Notes under the pieces: model-generated
Databases searched by the model: none
What the model was told of the DNA's origin: nothing
What the model saw: only the letters and a program-made list of their open reading frames with translations
Source of the DNA: an uncultured Selenomonas sp.
Lineage (GTDB): Bacteria > Bacillota > Negativicutes > Selenomonadales > Selenomonadaceae
Length of the DNA stretch: 7,294 nt
Assembly: GCA_937981305.1 (NCBI GenBank)
Contig: CALJPB010000355.1
Coordinates: 1 to 7,294, forward strand
Direction of reading: 5' to 3'
Translations under genes and position numbers: made by a program
Part shown: in pieces, positions 4,901 through 7,294 of the stretch
Layout of the letters: each line of letters opens with the position of its first letter
How positions within the stretch are numbered: the stretch's first letter is position 1

Positions 4901-7294
4901 CGAGTACACAGGTTATCAGTTCACGGGTGTCTCCGGTCTGGGTTCTGCTGTCGGTGGGAATCTCTACGGCGGCATCTCCAAGGCGGGCAACGCAACGCAT
5001 CACAACAACATCACCGTGAACAGCAACTATGACGAGGTGTACGGCGGTCATACGTCGGGCACGAGCAATACGGATGTCGAGAAGAAGAACAGTCACGATA
5101 ATACCGTCACCATCACGGGCGGTACGCTCGGTAAGGTCTACGGCGGCTATACTGAGGCGGCAGACGGCACGACGGAGAAGAATACGGTCAATCTCGGCGA
5201 CGGGACAAATGCACTTGCGCCGAACACAACGATTGCAGAGATTCACGGCGGCAGCAAGACAGCTACGGGCAACACGCTGAACGTCAATACGGCGGCGACC
5301 GTCGGCACGATTGGGAACTTCTCGAAGGTTACATTCAAGGAGAACGCAGTACTGCGGCTGCAAGCGGCAGGCGTGAAATTCGATCTTGCTGCTGTAAAGG
5401 CAGACTTTGCTGCGACGGCGCAGAAACAGACACTTGTGGAGAGCAGCAATGCTCTGGATCTTGCGGACGGCAAAACATTCCGCTCGGAGCTGAATGCAGA
5501 CCGCACGAGGGAAACGAACATCGAGGCGAGCACGGACAAGAAAAAGATTGTCCGCTACGGCTATACCCTTAAGAATGCAACTACAGCGACGACCGACGGC
5601 TCTGATACGTGGGGCGGACGCTCTGCGGCGGGGCACAATGTCGAGAACAACGCATTCACGCTGAATGCGGACACGCATACGAACGTGTACGGCGGCTGGA
5701 CGACGACGGGCGTGGCATCGAACAACACGGTGACACTCGGCAACATTACAGTTACGGGCAATGTCACAGGTGGTGCAGGCACGACGACGAATGACAACAT
5801 CGTCAATCTCAGCGGCACGACAGTCACAGGCACGATCACGGGCGGCACGGTGGCAAACAGCACGGGCAACACGCTGAATGTGAAGGGCAAGGACAACAAG
5901 GCGGGCACGATTGCAAACATCCAAAAGATGAACTTTGACGCAACGGGACTTGCAAAGAACGATACCATGCTCGAAGTCACGGGCGCGGCGCAGACGGATG
6001 TCAACTGGGCAAACCTCAGCGCAACGGGCACCGCTGCGAAACCGCTCACGCTCCTCAAGAATGCGAGCGGCATTAACCTCACGGGCTACACGGGCGCAGC
6101 AAAGTCCGTGACGACGGAGACGACGGAAACGAACGTCGATGTCCGCAAGACGGGGAACATGATCACCGAAATCACCTATGAGGGCTACCAGTTCAAGGGT
6201 GTAACGATGGCGACGGCCGACGGTGGGAATCTCTACGGCGGTATCTCCAAGGCGGGCAACTCGACGCGCGAAAACACAATCACCGTCGATAGCGGCAGCC
6301 ATACGAACGTGTACGGCGGTCATACGAGCGGCTCTGGTACGGGGGAAGCTGATAAGAACAACAGCTACAACAACACCGTCACCATCACGGGCGGCACGGT
6401 CAGCGGCACGGTCTACGGCGGCTATACCGAGGCAGCAGACGGCAAGACGTACAACAACACCGTCAACCTCAACGGCGGCAATCTCTCGAATGCCGAAATC
6501 TCGGGCGGCAACAGCACGATTGGCACGGAGAAGGGCAACACGCTGAACGTCAACACGGCAGCGACGGTCAAGAAGATTGACAACTTCCAGACGGTAACGT
6601 TCAAGGACCAGGATGCCAACCTGACGCTGACGGGGACGGGGGTGAAATTTGATCTCGCTGCGGTAAAGGCAGGTTTTGATGCAGCGGCGCAGGAACAGAC
6701 CCTTGTGCAGAGCAGCAATGCTCTGGAGCTTGCGGGCGGCAAGACATTCCGTTCAGATCTGAGTGCGGATGGCACGAAGGAAACGAATATCGAGGCGCGA
6801 GAGAGCAATACGAAGATTGTCCGCTACGGCTACACCTTTAAGAATGCGACCACAGCGACGACCGTTGGCTCTGATACGTGGGGCGGACGCTCTGCGGCGG
6901 GCAACACCACCACGGGCAACGCGCTCACACTCACGGCGGGTGCACATACGAATGTGTACGGCGGCTGGACGAGCGGCACGGGTTCGAATGCTCCTGCAGA
7001 TCAGCAGAAGAACAGCACGTTGAACAAAATCAAGGTGAGCGGTGCCGCGAATGTCACTGGCAAAGTCTATGGTGGCTTTACCGATGTCGCGGGCGGTAAG
7101 GCGATGGGCAACACCGTCACCGTTGAGAAAACCCTCAATGCCGACATCATCGGCGGCAAGTCCGCAAGCGGCGAAGCGTCGGGCAATACGGTCACGGTCG
7201 GCAATGTCACCGTCAACTCTATTACAGGCGGCGACGGTGCGACGACGAATGACAACATCGTCAATCTCAGCGGCACGACAGTCACAGGCACGAT
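1836..7294 (+). CDS. Giant modular repeat surface protein, autotransporter/adhesin-like, N-terminal part
   Basis: The frame is open from TTG 1836 to the end of the window (1819 full codons plus two bases) with no stop or frameshift, so the gene is 3'-partial. The product starts with a Sec signal peptide (residues 1-32) and continues as a Gly/Asn/Thr/Val-rich region in which I found no cysteine codon. Short coils of the form GNTVxIxGGxV...VYGGxT recur every 20-30 residues, as in right-handed beta-helix passengers of type V secretion proteins. Coils group into modules starting at residues 33, 385, 749, 1022, 1238, 1446 and 1661. Modules complete here end with an NTLNV-like strand, an I..NF....F segment and an ETN-like linker (weaker in the first two); the next module then opens with 'xYxGYxF'. 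From residue 749, A (WGGRS) and B (NLYGGIS) types alternate. The likely role is adhesion or cell-cell contact at the outer membrane, inferred from architecture alone. A C-terminal beta-barrel is expected but not seen; a Gram-positive-type or S-layer-type anchor is not excluded. No enzymatic motif was recognised. The strong terminator upstream makes independent transcription likely. Confidence 0.85.
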   Translation, partial: MFKEMKSRRLALLVAIALGGGGFLSSAQSVSAADVTGNNVTIDDTQAPSNNAKHPGGGAAFGTAAGFIKDEHDNGNVKDNTLTFKNLSYDKQLYGGLTFGTGNVTGNKVVVNQATSPHQSISDGIFGGSANGGGNVEYNHATFNGNHLNGDLVGGMATDGGTGTVKKNTATLKGGNVHGSIYGGTTGNQANGDVLENEVLIEGGSVTGTGNVYGGYTDENSNVKGNIVTIKGGVLNGIYGGYSSGTGEVSGNTVNLGDGTSAMAAGYAINGTIYGGRNDSHPDKVSNNTLNVNANAVAYNIKNFETINFNFNAHMNTSNPLLKLTDSNRTKIKNLDQLHMNREWLGSGTLIENANGIDIESYTSKLGRTGEKTETIIDKDGTTKISYKGYRFKGARAPQTEGTDIWGGRSVLGNTTTDNEITLSGNHTGKKAYGGWTSGTGSTATGENAQNHSIGNKITLTGATSEVHHMTGGATNIVGGKATGNHAILSEGRVTGNLTGGSATNGEVSDNTVEINGGRVDFLTYGGVTGGTGTAKNNKVTLTNGTVHSDIYGGVAASGNAEGNIVNIKGGSAANHDVYGGFSTNGDATGNTVTITGGSVRNVDGGRSLGGNATGNTVNIGSTDAAFAGSITGIINGGSGTTYGNDYRTGNKLNVYGNATATNIKNFAELNFHFNAHVMQTTSFLTLSDTNGTEIQSLGDINVTGTHGRKGTLLKNTHGITITDTQHRLVKTTGNKELVLAKSLDNQRIDYEGYAFAHQTAPTTVQNGPDKYTWGGRSVGGNSTHDNEITVNSDSHTNVYGGWTSGTGSDVPADQQKNSALNKIKVSGAANITGTVYGGFTDVTGGKATGNTVTVEKNLNADIIGGKAAAEASGNTVNVTNATVKSVTGGEGTTTTDNTVNLNGATVNGAVKGGTVANGTDNTLNVKGMNTAQSVEGFQTMSFDTTDVAANRTMLNVTGGTQTKVNWNTLTAGGNGRNITLMRNNNGIDFGGTYTVGAVKSGLSADKKSETNISVSSDQKAIEYTGYQFTGVSGLGSAVGGNLYGGISKAGNATHHNNITVNSNYDEVYGGHTSGTSNTDVEKKNSHDNTVTITGGTLGKVYGGYTEAADGTTEKNTVNLGDGTNALAPNTTIAEIHGGSKTATGNTLNVNTAATVGTIGNFSKVTFKENAVLRLQAAGVKFDLAAVKADFAATAQKQTLVESSNALDLADGKTFRSELNADRTRETNIEASTDKKKIVRYGYTLKNATTATTDGSDTWGGRSAAGHNVENNAFTLNADTHTNVYGGWTTTGVASNNTVTLGNITVTGNVTGGAGTTTNDNIVNLSGTTVTGTITGGTVANSTGNTLNVKGKDNKAGTIANIQKMNFDATGLAKNDTMLEVTGAAQTDVNWANLSATGTAAKPLTLLKNASGINLTGYTGAAKSVTTETTETNVDVRKTGNMITEITYEGYQFKGVTMATADGGNLYGGISKAGNSTRENTITVDSGSHTNVYGGHTSGSGTGEADKNNSYNNTVTITGGTVSGTVYGGYTEAADGKTYNNTVNLNGGNLSNAEISGGNSTIGTEKGNTLNVNTAATVKKIDNFQTVTFKDQDANLTLTGTGVKFDLAAVKAGFDAAAQEQTLVQSSNALELAGGKTFRSDLSADGTKETNIEARESNTKIVRYGYTFKNATTATTVGSDTWGGRSAAGNTTTGNALTLTAGAHTNVYGGWTSGTGSNAPADQQKNSTLNKIKVSGAANVTGKVYGGFTDVAGGKAMGNTVTVEKTLNADIIGGKSASGEASGNTVTVGNVTVNSITGGDGATTNDNIVNLSGTTVTGT
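1932..2987 (+). repeat. Module M0 of the repeat protein (residues 33-384)
   Basis: This first, most divergent module has about seven coils, marked by LYGGL, IFGGS, LVGGM, IYGGT, VYGGY, IYGGY and IYGGR. It lacks both the WGGRS and the NLYGGIS openings of later modules. It ends with the common cap: NTLNV (from 2700), IKNFETINF, then a TLIENANGIDI segment and a charged linker. It begins with an Asn/Pro-rich stretch after the signal peptide that has no counterpart in the later modules and may be the N-terminal cap of the solenoid. Confidence 0.7.
2988..4079 (+). repeat. Module M1 of the repeat protein (residues 385-748)
   Basis: At 364 residues this is the longest module. It opens with ISYKGYRFKG and IWGGRS, so it is A-like, and has about eight coils after that (YGGW, TGGA, TGGS, YGGV twice, YGGF, DGGR, NGGS). 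The cap reads KLNV, IKNFAELNF and TLLKNTHGITI. DNA similarity to the later A modules is clearly lower than among those modules, so it is an older copy. Confidence 0.7.
4080..4898 (+). repeat. Module A1 of the repeat protein (residues 749-1021)
   Basis: This full-length A module has 273 residues. It opens with IDYEGYAF and TWGGRS, followed by five coils (YGGW, YGGF, IGGK, TGGE, KGGT) and the cap NTLNV, VEGFQTMSF, MLNVTGG, VNW, GID and SETN. Its central 216 bases recur in A3. Confidence 0.75.
4221..4436 (+). repeat. Direct repeat copy 1 (216 bp; partner 6945-7160)
   Basis: This copy aligns without gaps to 6945-7160, offset 2724 bases (908 codons). By hand I count 24 differences in 216 bases, about 89% identity. 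It encodes the YGGW-to-IGGK coils. Confidence 0.85.
4899..5546 (+). repeat. Module B1 of the repeat protein (residues 1022-1237)
   Basis: This B module has 216 residues. It opens with IEYTGYQFTG and NLYGGISKAGN, then has three further coils (YGGH, YGGY, HGGS). Its cap differs from the A type: after NTLNVNTAATV comes a probable helical stretch, VKFDLAAVKADF, and then TFRSEL and ETNIEAS. The aligned B2 module is 215 residues. Confidence 0.75.
5373..5630 (+). repeat. Direct repeat copy 1 (258 bp, B tail plus A head; partner 6642-6899)
   Basis: This copy aligns without gaps to 6642-6899, offset 1269 bases (423 codons), at about 85% identity by hand count. It is most similar over the last 84 bases (six differences). 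It runs from VKFDLAAVK in B1 through the junction to WGGRSAA in A2. Confidence 0.85.
5547..6170 (+). repeat. Module A2, shortened A module (residues 1238-1445)
   Basis: This A module has 208 residues and only three coils after WGGRS (YGGW, TGGA, TGGT). Relative to A1 and A3 it lacks the two coils marked YGGF and IGGK, including the PADQQKN loop. The loss is in frame. The cap is otherwise complete: NTLNV, MNFDATG, MLEVTGAAQTDVNW, TLLKNASGINL, TETN. Confidence 0.75.
5782..5836 (+). repeat. Exact 55-bp repeat, copy in A2 (partner 7240-7294)
   Basis: This stretch is identical base for base to 7240-7294, offset 1458 bases (486 codons). It encodes TTNDNIVNLSGTTVTGT. The match is cut by the window edge and may be longer. 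Confidence 0.9.
6171..6815 (+). repeat. Module B2 of the repeat protein (residues 1446-1660)
   Basis: This module has 215 residues and the same order of parts as B1: ITYEGYQFKG, NLYGGISKAGN, YGGH, YGGY, SGGN, NTLNVNTAATV, VKFDLAAVKAGF, TFRSDL, ETNIEA. It differs from B1 mainly in the coil loops and in the strand before VKFDL. Confidence 0.75.
6642..6899 (+). repeat. Direct repeat copy 2 (258 bp, B tail plus A head; partner 5373-5630)
   Basis: This is the second copy, spanning the B2/A3 junction. Differences cluster in the charged linker just before IVRYGYT, where several adjacent codons differ (6792-6812). The flanks are well conserved. Confidence 0.85.
6945..7160 (+). repeat. Direct repeat copy 2 (216 bp; partner 4221-4436)
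   Basis: This is the second copy of the A-type coil block. Sixteen of the 24 differing codons are synonymous, and eight change the residue (for example D to N and T to K). Confidence 0.85.
7240..7294 (+). repeat. Exact 55-bp repeat, copy in A3 (partner 5782-5836)
   Basis: This is the second copy, ending at the last base of the window. The corresponding segment of A1 (around 4510-4565) differs at many positions, so this part of A3 is closer to A2 than to A1. Confidence 0.9.

Larger units (their letters stand above)
6816..7294 (+). repeat. Module A3, partial at window edge (residues 1661 onward)
   Basis: This A module starts IVRYGYTFKN and TWGGRSAAG and has the full coil set of A1 (YGGW, YGGF, IGGK, TGGD) up to the edge. 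Its three parts have different nearest relatives: the head matches A2, the centre matches A1, and the last 55 bases match A2 exactly. Confidence 0.75.

Noticed and set aside
4065..6323. A 752-codon open frame on the minus strand
   Set aside because: It lies wholly antisense to the repeat gene, has no ribosome site or promoter that I can see, and its Arg/Ala/Val/Cys-rich product is what repetitive GC-rich third-position codon use gives on the opposite strand. Its internal repetition simply mirrors the modules.
4200..7294. CRISPR-like spaced repeats
   Set aside because: The recurring GGCGGC/TACGGCGGC words are irregularly spaced, vary in sequence, and lie in one continuous reading frame, so they are protein coil repeats.

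Overview
The window suggests a Gram-negative-type Firmicute of the class Negativicutes, most likely an oral or gut Selenomonas-like organism. This is inferred from three things: GC-rich coding sequence with GC-rich third positions, short AT-rich spacers with Bacillus-like promoters and AGGAGG ribosome sites, and a very large Asn/Gly/Thr-rich 'YGG' repeat protein of the kind annotated as autotransporter or adhesin in such genomes. No marker gene fixes the species.

Layout. Positions 1-155 are AT-rich non-coding sequence that may start with the right half of an upstream terminator. A sigma-A/sigma-70 promoter (156-185) drives a complete sodium:alanine symporter family (AGCS) amino-acid carrier gene (217-1650, 477 aa). 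A strong intrinsic terminator (1687-1730) closes that unit. A short spacer then carries a candidate extended -10 promoter and a consensus Shine-Dalgarno that selects a TTG start at 1836.

From 1836 to the last base there is one uninterrupted reading frame of at least 1819 codons, which is the N-terminal part of a giant exported protein. It has a Sec signal peptide, no cysteine codon that I could read, and seven successive modules. Each module is a stack of about 3 to 8 short beta-solenoid-like coils (roughly 'GNTVxIxGG...VYGGxT'). In the modules complete here, the stack is followed by a conserved capping and linker segment ('NTLNV...NF...F', 'LLxNxxGI', 'ETN'), and the next module opens with 'xYxGYxF'. 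From the third module on, two types alternate (A-B-A-B-A): A modules open with 'WGGRS' and B modules with 'NLYGGIS'. The copies differ by whole-coil deletions and have mosaic similarity, which indicates repeat-mediated recombination within the gene.

The two genes share a strand but have separate transcription signals, so they are unlikely to form an operon and I see no functional link. The first is an inner-membrane nutrient transporter, the second a surface or secreted protein. The adhesin's C-terminus, which would show how it is anchored, lies beyond the window. Long frames on the minus strand across the repeat gene are codon-bias shadows.
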